From: Alkalibaculum sporogenes
Lineage (GTDB): Bacteria; Bacillota; Clostridia; Eubacteriales; Alkalibacteraceae
NCBI RefSeq assembly: GCF_009362815.1
Contig: NZ_WHNX01000018.1
Coordinates: 1-58,673, forward strand
Direction of reading: 5' to 3'
Length of the DNA: 58,673 bases
Shown one piece after another: positions 8,300 through 18,062 of the stretch. Made by a program: the position numbers and the translations under genes. How positions within the stretch are numbered: position 1 is the stretch's first letter; the number at the start of each line of letters is the position of its first letter. The notes beneath the pieces were generated by a model, which saw only the letters and a list, made by a program, of their open reading frames with translations, did no database searches and was not told the origin of the DNA.

Positions 8300-10539
8300 T
8301 ATGTCATCACCTCAATCATCCTCTTATCCACCATTTTTGCTACTCCATTTTCATCTACGTACATGGCCATGGTAGACATCACTGATGCAAACGCTCTAGC
8401 CATTTTATTATAGTCAATTAAATCTGTATTGCCCCCAGAGCCGTTCAATGGTGTTACCCTCGTTCTGCTGCCTTGCTGGGTTAAAAGCTCTGCTCCAGCC
8501 TCACCAACGATTGCTGCTCCACCGTATAGATATCCCCCGTCAGCAAGCATTGGAATCCTTGGTATGTTGACTCCAAAATTTTTGCCACCCAGTCCAGGAA
8601 CCCAACTAGGAATCTTAACAGATATTTTATTGAGCCCTCTTATTGCTCCATTTATTAGAGATATTACTCCATTGAGTGGGGCTTTAATTAAAGCGCCAAG
8701 CCCTTTCATTATGTTTCCAAAGATATCTTTAATTCCATTCCAAGCACGTGACCAGTCTCCTGTAAATACTCCTGATATAAAATCAATCAAACCTCTAAAT
8801 ATGCCAATAATACTTGAAATGATCGTTCCTAATGATTCAAGTAAGGATCCTGCAACCCCAATAATTCCAATTACTATACCTCCAAATGTTTTTGAAACTA
8901 CTTGGAAAACAGCTGTTAAAACAGGCCCGAATACAGAAATAAACCAATCTACTATGGGTTTAATACTTGTCCATAGTCTTGCCATTTCGACCATAATGCC
9001 GCCAACAAACTTTACCCAACTATCCCATAACGGCTTAATTCCTTTATTCCACACCATCAGCATAACTTCTTTAATGCTATTAAAAATCGGTTGTATCACA
9101 GTTTCCCATATTTTTTTCAAAGTGTCTTTTATGGAATCCCATGCAACAATCATTGCTTTTTTAAAAGTTTCATTTGTATTCCATAGTTGTTTAAATGCTA
9201 AAACTACTGCTGCAAATATTGCTATTATTGCAACTATTGGAGCAAGTAAAGATGTGAATGCAGTTGATAACCCTGTTATTCCTGTTGCACCTGTTGCACT
9301 TGCGCCAGAAAGACTTGTTACAAGTGTAATGATGCTACTTAGACCACTAGCCATAGCTCCAAATATAATTAGCAATGGACCTATAGCAGCTACAACTCCG
9401 ATAATAGCTAAAACAATTGTTTTAATACTACTATCTAGCCCAGAAAACCACTGAATAACCTCTGTTACCTTTTGAACTAATTTAGTCATATATGGAAGTA
9501 GTATTTCTCCTAGTTCTGTTGCCATTTCTTTAAAAGACTCACTCATTATTCTCTGCGAATTTGCAAATCCATCAGAGGTGTTTGCAAAATCACCTGCAGC
9601 ATTATTGGTTTTCGTCATAACATATTCATACCGGAGCATCACTTTTTCTGCTTCTGTCATTTCTTTGTATGATTCTTTTGCACCTTGTGCCATGGCAAAC
9701 TGTTCAAGGTTTGCTTGTGTCATTACAACTCCAAGCTTTTTAAGAGATTCTGTTTCTCCAGTATAAATAGCATTAAGAGCAGTATTGGCTACATCAATTT
9801 TAATATTTTTGAATGAGGATAGGTCAGCTGCTCTTTTTGTGAGCTCTTTTCCCATATCTGCAGCTTTATCTGTGGATATATCCATTGATGTACCCATATC
9901 CCCGTATGTTGCTACCATATCTAATGCAGTCTGCTGAGCTAATCCCATATCTTCAATTGATGATTCAGACCATTCTTTTACAGAATTAGCACTATCACCA
10001 AATATAACATCTGTTTTTGACATTGTTTCTTGTAAATCAGATGCCATGCCTGTTATCTTAATACCACCAGCTATAGCCCCTGCAGTAAATATAGACATTT
10101 TTTTTCCTGCTGCAGTTGAATTTTTTCCAATTTTGTCTAGATCATTTGCAACATCTGTCCAATTTGCAGTTTTCATTTTTTTGCTAACTTCACCAATTGA
10201 CTTTCCGTATTCTTCCATTTGACGTTTCGCATTATTTAGCTCTGTTCTTTTCTTTTGTATAGCAGTTTCATTTCTATTTTCGGCATTTTCAAGAGCCACT
10301 AATTCATCTTCAAGAATATTTACCTTATCTGCGTAACTGTCATATGCATCCTGAACAAACTGTAACCTTAGAGCTAACTTATCATATGTTGAGGTATTTT
10401 TATCTAACTGAGCCTTTTCAAGCTGATAGGCAGAAGTTAACTCTTGCATATCTTGAGTAACAGCTTTTATTGACTTTCTGAAATCTGCAGTCCCATCAGC
10501 TTTAAATTCTAGACCAACCCTTTTTAAATCACCTGCCAT
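8299..10539 (-). CDS. Tail tape measure protein
   Basis: 746 residues. It begins with a coiled coil (residues 20-140), followed by the TIGR01760-type core (about 150-370: TGMASDLQETMSKTDVIFG), then several hydrophobic Ala/Gly/Ile-rich segments (about 370-650) and a Gly-rich C-terminal part. It sets tail length and helps DNA entry. It follows the frameshifted chaperone gene by three bases, the standard order. At about 750 residues the tail would be short to medium. Confidence 0.9.
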   Translation of the reverse strand: MAGDLKRVGLEFKADGTADFRKSIKAVTQDMQELTSAYQLEKAQLDKNTSTYDKLALRLQFVQDAYDSYADKVNILEDELVALENAENRNETAIQKKRTELNNAKRQMEEYGKSIGEVSKKMKTANWTDVANDLDKIGKNSTAAGKKMSIFTAGAIAGGIKITGMASDLQETMSKTDVIFGDSANSVKEWSESSIEDMGLAQQTALDMVATYGDMGTSMDISTDKAADMGKELTKRAADLSSFKNIKIDVANTALNAIYTGETESLKKLGVVMTQANLEQFAMAQGAKESYKEMTEAEKVMLRYEYVMTKTNNAAGDFANTSDGFANSQRIMSESFKEMATELGEILLPYMTKLVQKVTEVIQWFSGLDSSIKTIVLAIIGVVAAIGPLLIIFGAMASGLSSIITLVTSLSGASATGATGITGLSTAFTSLLAPIVAIIAIFAAVVLAFKQLWNTNETFKKAMIVAWDSIKDTLKKIWETVIQPIFNSIKEVMLMVWNKGIKPLWDSWVKFVGGIMVEMARLWTSIKPIVDWFISVFGPVLTAVFQVVSKTFGGIVIGIIGVAGSLLESLGTIISSIIGIFRGLIDFISGVFTGDWSRAWNGIKDIFGNIMKGLGALIKAPLNGVISLINGAIRGLNKISVKIPSWVPGLGGKNFGVNIPRIPMLADGGYLYGGAAIVGEAGAELLTQQGSRTRVTPLNGSGGNTDLIDYNKMARAFASVMSTMAMYVDENGVAKMVDKRMIEVMT

Positions 10540-10542
10540 AGA

Positions 10543-11033
10543 TTAAATCCCTCCTTTCAAATCAACAAATTCTTTTATCATTTCATAAAAGTCAAAAGGG
10601 TCAATCCACCAAAAATCAGACTCTGATAATCCAATTTGATAAGCCATGACCCTTAATTTATTGAAATTTATTTCTTCTTGGATGAGGGATAGGTCTTTTT
10701 TTTTGATAAAGCCTTCTCTTTCTTCTTTTGTTCTTCCATAAGATCAATAGTACTTTTGATTAATTCTTCATTAATCAGAAAATCCACTTCCTCAAAATCA
10801 CAATTATAACGAGAACCATTCAAAACTGCATATATTACTTTTGAAATAGCATCTGTGAATTTTTCTATTTCTTCATCTTCAAGTTCGTTCATGTCAAACT
10901 CTTCACCATGTTCTTCAGCAATTTTATTAAGCTCTATCATTTCTGTCCTAAATGGTATCATAAGTTTTGATGTCTTAAATGTATATGTAAGCTCTACTTT
11001 ATCCCCATTAGCAAGTAATACTGATTTATTCAT
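10543..11033 (-). CDS. Tail assembly chaperone gpGT, made by -1 frameshift
   Basis: Long form of the tail chaperone. The upstream frame (11033 to about 10698) reaches a run of nine A on the minus strand (10696-10704). A -1 slip there opens a second frame that runs 51 codons to a TAA at 10543-10545, ending three bases before the tape-measure ATG. The added tail includes GLSESDFWWIDPFDFYEM, the Trp/Phe-rich signature of gpT-like extensions. The fused product would be about 163 residues. As in lambda and many Gram-positive siphoviruses, the ratio of short to long form would guide tail tube assembly. Confidence 0.8.
10668..11033 (-). CDS. Tail assembly chaperone gpG (short form)
   Basis: 121-residue zero-frame product ending in a basic Lys/Ser tail, with acidic helices between residues 35 and 65. 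It lies between the major tail protein and the tape measure, the invariant place of the gpG/gpGT chaperone pair. The slippery A-run lies 12 codons before its stop. Confidence 0.8.
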   Translation of the reverse strand: MNKSVLLANGDKVELTYTFKTSKLMIPFRTEMIELNKIAEEHGEEFDMNELEDEEIEKFTDAISKVIYAVLNGSRYNCDFEEVDFLINEELIKSTIDLMEEQKKKEKALSKKKTYPSSKKK

Positions 11034-11036
11034 CTA

Positions 11037-11651
11037 TTAAACCTCCGGCGGTATAACTGGCATAGTTGATGGTGAATGTATTACTTGGCCAAAGAATAGA
11101 TCTTCAGTTAAGCCCGGTGGAAATGTTGTCATTTCTGTATCTACATATACATTTGTATTTCCTGATGAATCAAATGGCAGTGCTTGAATAGTTAATGTGT
11201 CATTTTGTTCAGATGGGGAACCTTCTGAAGTAGACGCTTCATCAGATTTAGTTATTAGTTGGCATTTTGGAAACCATTGATATTTGGCGTGACTACCTGT
11301 CTTAACAACTACTTTCCCAAATGCAAAAAACGGTTTCGTTTGAGCTCCACCAGATAATACCAGACCACTTGCATCTATATTCTCCCCTCTCATTTTTGCT
11401 AAATCGTCAGGATCTATCGCTACAACCTCTACTTCAATTTCATCTGATGACCTCAAAGTTGGTGTATCATATATTTTCCCTGAAGCATAAACTGGTTCGG
11501 ACTCTTCATTCTCGGTAGTACTAACGCTTTTTACTACTTCAGATTTTGCCGGTGTACCTGCATAAGTCATTGCATCCATGTCAGTTGCAAAATCATAGTA
11601 CAGTGCACCAACTGTTTGTTTTCTTGCTGGTTTCTTTGTTGATATAGGCAT
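11037..11651 (-). CDS. Major tail protein (phi13-like family)
   Basis: 204 residues, beta-rich, starting with a basic PISTKKPARKQTVGALYYDF segment and ending with a TFPPGLTEDLFFGQV region typical of major tail tube proteins of the phi13 family. It polymerises into the tail tube. Its place after the gp10-like connector and before the tail chaperones supports this. Confidence 0.85.
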   Translation of the reverse strand: MPISTKKPARKQTVGALYYDFATDMDAMTYAGTPAKSEVVKSVSTTENEESEPVYASGKIYDTPTLRSSDEIEVEVVAIDPDDLAKMRGENIDASGLVLSGGAQTKPFFAFGKVVVKTGSHAKYQWFPKCQLITKSDEASTSEGSPSEQNDTLTIQALPFDSSGNTNVYVDTEMTTFPPGLTEDLFFGQVIHSPSTMPVIPPEV

Positions 11652-11653
11652 AA

Positions 11654-12040
11654 TTAATTACCTCCTAACTTTAATTTTTTTATCATTTCTAACTGATATT
11701 TTGTTTTATTTCTATTCCATGTAGGTTTTAAATGTGGCTGTGCACCCATTTTATAAGATCCATGCTCAAGAATAGGACCATGGTACTTTCTCCAACCTAA
11801 TCTTACTTTAGAGCCTGATTTTAGATTATCCCTCCACACTCCTACTGTATCAAGTATATGAGTGTATCCACCTTTTGAAATTTGAGATCTAGGTTTTGGA
11901 AGCCTATTTATGTCTTTTGCAAGTAATTCTGCTCCTGATTCTAAAACATTGTCAATCTGGTTTTCTTCTGTTCTTGCTAATATTTCAGCTAATTCACTTT
12001 CCAAATCGTTAATTCCACCTAAAAAATTATCCTCGTTCAC
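11654..12040 (-). CDS. HK97 gp10-like tail component
   Basis: 128 residues with an N-terminal helical part and the HGPILEHGSYKMGAQPHLKP core typical of the HK97-gp10/putative neck family. It acts at the head-tail joint, probably as tail terminator or completion factor. Its start overlaps the end of the upstream gene by 14 bases. Confidence 0.8.
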   Translation of the reverse strand: MNEDNFLGGINDLESELAEILARTEENQIDNVLESGAELLAKDINRLPKPRSQISKGGYTHILDTVGVWRDNLKSGSKVRLGWRKYHGPILEHGSYKMGAQPHLKPTWNRNKTKYQLEMIKKLKLGGN

Positions 12041-12356
12041 ATTCTACTCCTGTGTAGTAGTGGAAGATCTTATCATTCTCATTAAATTCTACAAAAATAT
12101 CAGTATTTATTCCTAGTTCAATGAGTAGATCCTCTAATTTATCTACTTTTAATTCATCCGGCACCTTTGAAAATACAGATATTTGTACTGTTTCTGTCTT
12201 TTCATAAGTATTACCAGATGCTCTTATTGATGATCTGGCATAACCCCAATACAATGCACGGGGGAATACGCTCAAATCTTCTTCCCTAAACTGCCATTCT
12301 CTTAAGTTTGTGAAAATTATTTTAACTTTTGCTGCAAGTTCATTTTTGGTTATCAT
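12027..12356 (-). CDS. Tail completion / minor head-tail protein
   Basis: 109 residues, at the position where HK97-like phages carry a gp11/DUF3168-type tail completion protein, between head-tail adaptor and gp10-like gene. The TVQISVFSKVPDELKVDKLEDLL segment fits such proteins. Start overlaps the previous stop by four bases. Confidence 0.6.
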   Translation of the reverse strand: MITKNELAAKVKIIFTNLREWQFREEDLSVFPRALYWGYARSSIRASGNTYEKTETVQISVFSKVPDELKVDKLEDLLIELGINTDIFVEFNENDKIFHYYTGVECERG

Positions 12357-12727
12357 TCTGCCACCTCTTCAATCTCATAAGCTTCTGTGTATTTAGATAA
12401 AGTAATGTCAGTTTCCTGAAATCCAGTAGAATTTACTGCTGTTACAGAATTTTCTATCTTGTACATAGATTCACCAATCTTTAAATAACTCTTATTTTTA
12501 AATCGAATAGGTCTTGTTCTGATTTTACGAGTTACTTCAATGCCTTGAGCTTTATACACCATTTTCGTATTATCAAATATCTGCAATTCATTAAATGGTA
12601 CTGCTATTCCTACTTCTCTAAGCTTATCAAGTGGATAATCTTCTGTTTCGTTGTGAAATACTTCATAAATAATAAAAAAACCATCAAGGTAGACTGGTAT
12701 TCTTTTAGAGTTATTCGAAATTCTCAA
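12353..12727 (-). CDS. Head-tail joining protein (stopper-like)
   Basis: 124 residues, beta-rich, between the gp6-like connector and the tail completion gene, overlapping both. Position and size fit the head closure/stopper protein of HK97-type phages. Family assignment is by context, as motifs are weak. Confidence 0.55.
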   Translation of the reverse strand: MRISNNSKRIPVYLDGFFIIYEVFHNETEDYPLDKLREVGIAVPFNELQIFDNTKMVYKAQGIEVTRKIRTRPIRFKNKSYLKIGESMYKIENSVTAVNSTGFQETDITLSKYTEAYEIEEVAE

Positions 12728-13004
12728 TTTGCAGCCCCCTTAGGTCTCCTTGATAGTTTTGGTGAAATTCATCTAATACCCCATAATAGGAGTACCGTGC
12801 ATAGTTTATTACATATTCTCTAGCTGTAAGATTTTCTGCTATGTCAAATTGTCCAATTTTTGATATAAGGTAAAAGGCACCATTTTTCAGGTGTCTTTTC
12901 AGTCTATTTTTTATTCTCATGTGTTCCTGGTTATTCGAATCGAGGAATAACTGAAGTTCATCCTCTAACTCTAATTCAAGCGCATTCAGTTGTTCTTCAG
13001 TCAT
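12711..13004 (-). CDS. gp6-like head-tail connector
   Basis: 97 residues, helical, directly after the major capsid gene. The pattern of acidic N-terminal helix, then ENLTAREYVINYARYSYYG, fits phage gp6-like connector proteins that dock under the portal. Its start lies 12 bases from the capsid stop. Confidence 0.7.
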   Translation of the reverse strand: MTEEQLNALELELEDELQLFLDSNNQEHMRIKNRLKRHLKNGAFYLISKIGQFDIAENLTAREYVINYARYSYYGVLDEFHQNYQGDLRGLQIENFE

Positions 13005-13015
13005 TGTTTATCCTC

Positions 13016-14182
13016 CTATCCTACTACTTCTTGAGTTTGTACAATGCCCTCAACAGATACTGGTTGTACGAACGGAGTAAGTCCACTGATATCAAACACG
13101 ATTGACATGTTGTCGTTGATAATTCTGCCGTTACCATAAGCTATAGTCCTATATGTACGAACATGATCTAAGAACTTAAAGTCGTTTGAGAACTGAACTC
13201 CAACTTTAGTAAGTCCCATTTGATATGATTCAGGTAAAAATGCAACCATTCTATCAGTAGGTACATGAGCACTCTCGATGATTTCAACATTGATGTATGA
13301 CAAAATACTCTGATAGTTTCCGTTAGTAAATACTGTAGATGCAGGAATAACTTTACCTAATCTATCAGCTGGGTTAACTACTAGTAAAATTCTACCAAGT
13401 TTTCTTTTGCCACCATTGGTAAGAGGGATTAACTTAGGTGCGAAATCCTCAGGTTTAAATGATGTTAATGCTACAGGTGTTTTGTTAGGATGTACTCCGT
13501 CCACAGCTCCTGAAAGAGATTTTACTAACCCAATAGGTCCTTTTTCTCCAGTTCCAATAACAGAACCCTCTTCAATTCCATCTTCTAAAACTTCTATAAG
13601 TACAGTTCTTACATATCTATCAATCCATTCTGGTCCTAAATCAAGAATAGCCTCAGGAACATACATAAATCCTGATAGTTTATAAGCATCAACATTAAAT
13701 CCTTTGATAGTTGCGCTAATTTCAGATGTTATTGCATCCGTCAATTCGCCCCAAAGAACTTTTCCAGTGTACTCAGATGTAATAAATTTATTTACACCTG
13801 CAGGAACAGTCTTAAAGTACTTTAGCAAATCATGACTTGTCTTAATTTCTTCAAATACAAAATTTGATGTTGTCTCAGGAAAGATATTAATGTCAGTAAC
13901 AGTTATAGATTGTTGGGGTGAGAATACTTTGTTGTAGAATTCTTTTTCCCCTACAGTTAGCGTTCTTAAACCCATCTTTGTTGCATTCTCTTTGTTTGCC
14001 TGTAGTTCATTAAAATCCGACTTATACTGACTAACAATCTCGCTTGAATTTGCTTCAATCAGCTGATGCATTGCTTCAACAATCTTTTCTGATTTTTGTT
14101 CCCCTGGTGCTTCATTTATTTCCTTAACTAATTCAAGATACTTTTCATTTTTTTCTAAATTTATCATTTCTTCTACCTCCAA
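13016..14182 (-). CDS. Major capsid protein, HK97 fold
   Basis: 388 residues. The first ~100 are a charged helical delta/scaffold domain; the HK97-type core starts near the TVTDINIFPETTSNFVFEEI segment and continues through a typical P-domain to the C-terminal beta-hinge. The ClpP-like protease directly upstream (overlap of 10 bases) would remove the delta domain during maturation. Confidence 0.9.
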   Translation of the reverse strand: MEVEEMINLEKNEKYLELVKEINEAPGEQKSEKIVEAMHQLIEANSSEIVSQYKSDFNELQANKENATKMGLRTLTVGEKEFYNKVFSPQQSITVTDINIFPETTSNFVFEEIKTSHDLLKYFKTVPAGVNKFITSEYTGKVLWGELTDAITSEISATIKGFNVDAYKLSGFMYVPEAILDLGPEWIDRYVRTVLIEVLEDGIEEGSVIGTGEKGPIGLVKSLSGAVDGVHPNKTPVALTSFKPEDFAPKLIPLTNGGKRKLGRILLVVNPADRLGKVIPASTVFTNGNYQSILSYINVEIIESAHVPTDRMVAFLPESYQMGLTKVGVQFSNDFKFLDHVRTYRTIAYGNGRIINDNMSIVFDISGLTPFVQPVSVEGIVQTQEVVG

Positions 14183-14907
14183 TATTCATCCCATGAGGAT
14201 GTATTTTTATTTTCTAGTTCTTTTAATTCTCTATTCTCTTTTTCCAAAGACTTAAGTTTTGCTATTGTGGAATGAAAAGTCTTTGATTCTAACGACTGCT
14301 TTGCAGCACTTTCAATTTTTGACGTTGCAATTCCCCACTCTAATGCTTCATCTTCTGTTATCCATGTCTCAGCATCCATAATATCTTTTATGGTACTCTC
14401 CTCAAGGTTTGAACCTTCTTTGTAAATTTTAATTGAAGATTCCTCCATCTTTCTTAAGCCTGCTATTTCTTTTTCGAGTTCATTAGCATTCCCTGCTGTA
14501 TATGTCCATGGATTATGCCACATGAGTAATGATCCGGTGTTCATAATTCTTTTGGATCCTGCCATGAAAATCACAGATGCAATTGAACAAGCAAACCCAT
14601 CAACAATGGTTGTTACATTCTTTCCACTGTTTTTGAGCATGTTGTAGATTGCTAAACCTTCTGCAACTTCACCACCATATGAGTCGATATGTACATCAAT
14701 ATTTGGAGTTTCTACAGCATCAAGTTCTTTTTTAAAGCTAAATGCAGATACGTCCGATTCAATCCATCTCCATGATGTGATATCACCAAAAATACTTACT
14801 TCTGTAGTATCATCATCAATTTGCTTGAATTGAAAGAACTTTGCTGGTTTCTCTGATTCATTAGGCTTATTATTTAATGTCATGAAATATATATTTTTTA
14901 TATTCAC
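14173..14907 (-). CDS. ClpP-like prohead protease (S14)
   Basis: 244 residues with the ClpP fold. The catalytic serine lies in GFACSIASVIFMAG, the histidine in LMWHNPW about 25 residues later, and the acid near the DIMDAETWITEDEALEWG segment. Phages with this head type use it to cleave the scaffold part of the capsid protein. Encoded between portal and capsid with overlaps on both sides. Confidence 0.9.
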   Translation of the reverse strand: MNIKNIYFMTLNNKPNESEKPAKFFQFKQIDDDTTEVSIFGDITSWRWIESDVSAFSFKKELDAVETPNIDVHIDSYGGEVAEGLAIYNMLKNSGKNVTTIVDGFACSIASVIFMAGSKRIMNTGSLLMWHNPWTYTAGNANELEKEIAGLRKMEESSIKIYKEGSNLEESTIKDIMDAETWITEDEALEWGIATSKIESAAKQSLESKTFHSTIAKLKSLEKENRELKELENKNTSSWDEYWR

Positions 14908-16079
14908 CCTTTCTCACCTCCTTTAAATTCTGATTCAGTTCCATAGTTTTTAGACCAGTGTCTGTCATCAGCTCCTTCATCTGTTGTAGGGAGCATTTTA
15001 AATAAGCCTCTAATCTCATTGTGAGTAAATCCAATTCCAAAGAGCTTTTCCAATGCCACTGCACTGTCTAAAATATCTCTATGATTAATTTTTGTAGCAT
15101 CAATGAGTATTTGATCTCCTTTTAGATAATTAGCTTTAGAAATAAGCTTTGCGTTTAATTCATCTCCTATTAGCTCAAGAAATATTTCTACTCCTGTGGT
15201 TATCCAATCGTTCATTGCATTGCTTTTTTCGGTAGTTCTACCAATAAAAATATCGATAGGTATATTCATTCCTATAGCTACTGATTCCATTGTTGTATTT
15301 ATCATTTTCACAATGTCTTCCGAATTTTGTCCTGTTACTTTGCCTAATTCCTCTAATTCTTCTCCAGTTTGCAATGGTACTATAGCATTGGGAGTAGTGA
15401 AAATCTTTTCGAATAATTTATCTACATATTGTTGTGCTTTTGTTTTTTCAATTTCTTCTCCCTCAGTTGTGGTATCTGGAGTTGCTCCGATTCCTCTTCT
15501 TGCTGTAGATGTTCCTGTATTAAATTTATATTTTTTCCCATTGTTCTGCTTGTAATTATTCACTGCAGCATCAAGAATCCCACTTAGCTTTTCATAAAAA
15601 TCACTCATAGTCTTACTGATAGTCATATTCTCAATTGTAAGATATATCGCATCACCCATTAGATATGTTTTGTTCGTGTTTAAATTATTTATGACAACAT
15701 CATAAAACTCCCATGGCTTGTATGCATATATTCGCTTAGAAAATGATTCTGCTAGAAAAAGTTCGTTCGTATAGCCTTGGACAATTAATACTTCTCCATT
15801 TTTAAAAAGTTGAGTAATGGCTTTATTCCAAAATACTGTAGCATTACTATTTTGATTGGGTCTAATGTTAAGAGTATAATAGAGATCATTTTTTACACTC
15901 ATTAATTTGTTGCCCTCTTTTTTAATTCTTTGAAACTCACATTTGCTAATAACATTTGCATACAGCGTTATTCCTCGTTGTATAGCAAGCTCATTAACAT
16001 ATAGTTTGACTGCATCAGAGTAAATACTAGAAACTTCTACATAGTTTGCTTTGTTAAATAAAAAGTCTAATAATCCCAA
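14904..16079 (-). CDS. Portal protein, HK97 family
   Basis: About 391 residues; a dodecameric ring at the capsid vertex through which DNA is packaged. I choose the TTG at 16077-16079 because a GGAGGAGGTGAGAG ribosome site stands directly before it; a longer in-frame start at 16124 would place that site inside the gene. The protein has the phage_portal core (NIRPNQNSNATVFW, EELGKVTGQNSEDIVKMIN). A segment around residues 190-220 is low-complexity and probably a loop. Confidence 0.88.
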   Translation of the reverse strand: MGLLDFLFNKANYVEVSSIYSDAVKLYVNELAIQRGITLYANVISKCEFQRIKKEGNKLMSVKNDLYYTLNIRPNQNSNATVFWNKAITQLFKNGEVLIVQGYTNELFLAESFSKRIYAYKPWEFYDVVINNLNTNKTYLMGDAIYLTIENMTISKTMSDFYEKLSGILDAAVNNYKQNNGKKYKFNTGTSTARRGIGATPDTTTEGEEIEKTKAQQYVDKLFEKIFTTPNAIVPLQTGEELEELGKVTGQNSEDIVKMINTTMESVAIGMNIPIDIFIGRTTEKSNAMNDWITTGVEIFLELIGDELNAKLISKANYLKGDQILIDATKINHRDILDSAVALEKLFGIGFTHNEIRGLFKMLPTTDEGADDRHWSKNYGTESEFKGGEKG

Positions 16080-16093
16080 TCTCTCACCTCCTC

Positions 16094-17737
16094 CTATAAA
16101 TATGGATTTCCATCTGGATTCCACTCTGGTATGTCTAACCGAGATCTCTCACTCATAGCATGTACAAGAGCCATGAATCCATCATTTTTCCTAAGCTTAG
16201 GCTCAATCTTAAAGTATGTTTTATTCCCTTTTCCATCTCTCTTAACACCTGTATTTTGTGTGAACCACCGCATACAAGGATCATCACCATATATCATATG
16301 TCCATTAGCATAAATAACATCCATTACTGGGGCAATTTCATTTTGTGTCCATCCACCTGATCTAACATGTACAATTTCACCATTAGGATTTTCCTTAGTC
16401 ACAACACTTAATTCCCTTGCTTCAAAATCATCACTGATAGCTTCCCATCTAAATTTATCCATTGATAGAATCTGGACATTAAAAAAGACTGCGTTCTCAA
16501 AGAACCAGTCTAGGATTAAATTAGGATCAATCGTAGGAGTATCTACTATAGTTACAAAACCTTCATCCTCCCATTTTTGAAGAGGTGGCTTTATTGATTT
16601 GAAAAAAGGTGAATTTTTATTTATCCAGGTATGCTGCATCCAGCAATAATCATTTCCATTCTTCCAAAGAAATCCACCAGATGCAAAGTCATTTAATTCT
16701 GCGTAGTCCATCCCAAATATAGCTAATGCTTTATTGGGATTCGGTAGTGGTCTTTTGGTTTTTAATATTGTTTCCCATTTACAAAATACTGATTCTGCAT
16801 CCTCTTTCGGTAAATTCATTCTTTTAGTGATGAAATCTGGTCTCATATGAGGCATATCTTGCATCAGCGCGTAGTCTGTTTCGATTTCTCTTTTCAATAC
16901 TGGCATATAGGGTAATGATGGATTTGCTTTCACCCACATCTCAGGTTTGTCAATTTCTTTTTCATTATCTAACCTATAGAGTATAGGACATAGTTTTGAA
17001 TTAGGAAGTAATCCTTTTAATCTTTTTTCTGACAATGCTTTATAGTCATCAAGTGGACCTTCACGAATAGATCCATCAGTGGTAATAATAACTACCCTTG
17101 GATTTTGAACTTTTCCTTTCCCTCTCATATGTACATTGATGTTTAAATAATTCTCATACTGATGAAATTCATTAAATATAATCATCCCTGGTCGCTTACC
17201 ATCTTTAGTTTTACTATTTGAAGTATTGTAAGTAATTTTAGAATGTGTTTTTCTATTAATAATAACTTCAATCGTCCACCGGAAAAACTTCTTCATTTTG
17301 TCTTTATAGTCTTCCATCCGGTTATAGATAATTTCTGTTAGTCCCTTGGCTTGTTCTTCGCTATTTGCTACAACATCAACATTATAATTTTTTATACCAT
17401 GGTAGTGTGTTGTCAGAAAATCTGCCAAAGGAGCCATAAATCCATCTTTGCCATTTCCTCTACCTTCCATGATGAAAAAAGTATCAAATGTAGTGAACAG
17501 CTTTGTTTCATCTTCATAAAAGAAAAACAAAGCATAAATAAACTTTTGGAATGGAAACATTTCATAGTAATATTTTTCAGTATATTCCAAGCACTTATAA
17601 AAAGTATCACTATCAAAATATGCATTAGATTTTAGTAAAGGTTTTACTATATTCTTAACGAGAAGTAAAATATCTGTTGATTTTGGTTCTTTGCTTTTTA
17701 TATAATCATCTATTTCTTTACAATAGATCATCTTCAT
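16094..17737 (-). CDS. Terminase large subunit
   Basis: 547 residues. The N-terminal ATPase has a Walker-A-like GRGNGKDGF at about residue 92 and a Walker B ending GMIIFNEFHQY at about residue 188; the C-terminal nuclease has GMDYAEL (about 345) and further acidic residues. It packages DNA through the portal. Sits after the P27-type small subunit and an HNH gene, a set linked to cos packaging. Confidence 0.92.
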   Translation of the reverse strand: MKMIYCKEIDDYIKSKEPKSTDILLLVKNIVKPLLKSNAYFDSDTFYKCLEYTEKYYYEMFPFQKFIYALFFFYEDETKLFTTFDTFFIMEGRGNGKDGFMAPLADFLTTHYHGIKNYNVDVVANSEEQAKGLTEIIYNRMEDYKDKMKKFFRWTIEVIINRKTHSKITYNTSNSKTKDGKRPGMIIFNEFHQYENYLNINVHMRGKGKVQNPRVVIITTDGSIREGPLDDYKALSEKRLKGLLPNSKLCPILYRLDNEKEIDKPEMWVKANPSLPYMPVLKREIETDYALMQDMPHMRPDFITKRMNLPKEDAESVFCKWETILKTKRPLPNPNKALAIFGMDYAELNDFASGGFLWKNGNDYCWMQHTWINKNSPFFKSIKPPLQKWEDEGFVTIVDTPTIDPNLILDWFFENAVFFNVQILSMDKFRWEAISDDFEARELSVVTKENPNGEIVHVRSGGWTQNEIAPVMDVIYANGHMIYGDDPCMRWFTQNTGVKRDGKGNKTYFKIEPKLRKNDGFMALVHAMSERSRLDIPEWNPDGNPYL

Positions 17738-18062
17738 CAGCAGCCTTAGGTTTTTTTAGATCCAATTCCGTTAAAACTTTAAGCATCTGAGCATTCACTT
17801 TCAAAAGTCTATCAACAGATTCATTAGGCTTTGTTTGAAAGAAACCGTTCCCGGTTTTCACTCTTGATCTAATCCCTTTTGTGTGAATATCATCTATTAA
17901 TAAATTTTTAAGTTTGATTAGTTCAACATAGTCCTCGATCATATCCTCATACTGTTTCCCAATCATTCCATTATCGTCTAATTGCTCCAATAAATCAGTA
18001 CGAATTTCACACTCTTGTTTAAGTCTCAAATCATTGAGTTCATTATTTTTTCGTTTAGCCAC
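17718..18062 (-). CDS. Terminase small subunit, P27 family
   Basis: 114 residues, helical and charged, starting with GTG at 18060-18062 after a G-rich ribosome site. The VKTGNGFFQTKPNESVDRLLKVNAQMLKVL segment is the P27 signature. It recognises phage DNA ends. Overlaps the large subunit by 20 bases. Confidence 0.88.
   Translation of the reverse strand: MAKRKNNELNDLRLKQECEIRTDLLEQLDDNGMIGKQYEDMIEDYVELIKLKNLLIDDIHTKGIRSRVKTGNGFFQTKPNESVDRLLKVNAQMLKVLTELDLKKPKAADEDDLL

Noticed and set aside
8429-9454. 341-codon open frame on the plus strand
   Set aside because: It lies wholly antisense to the tape measure gene, has no ribosome site and a composition that mirrors the Ala/Ile-rich hydrophobic segments of that gene.
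14870-15064. Minus-strand 64-codon frame
   Set aside because: Lies inside the portal gene end in another phase and lacks any start signal of its own.
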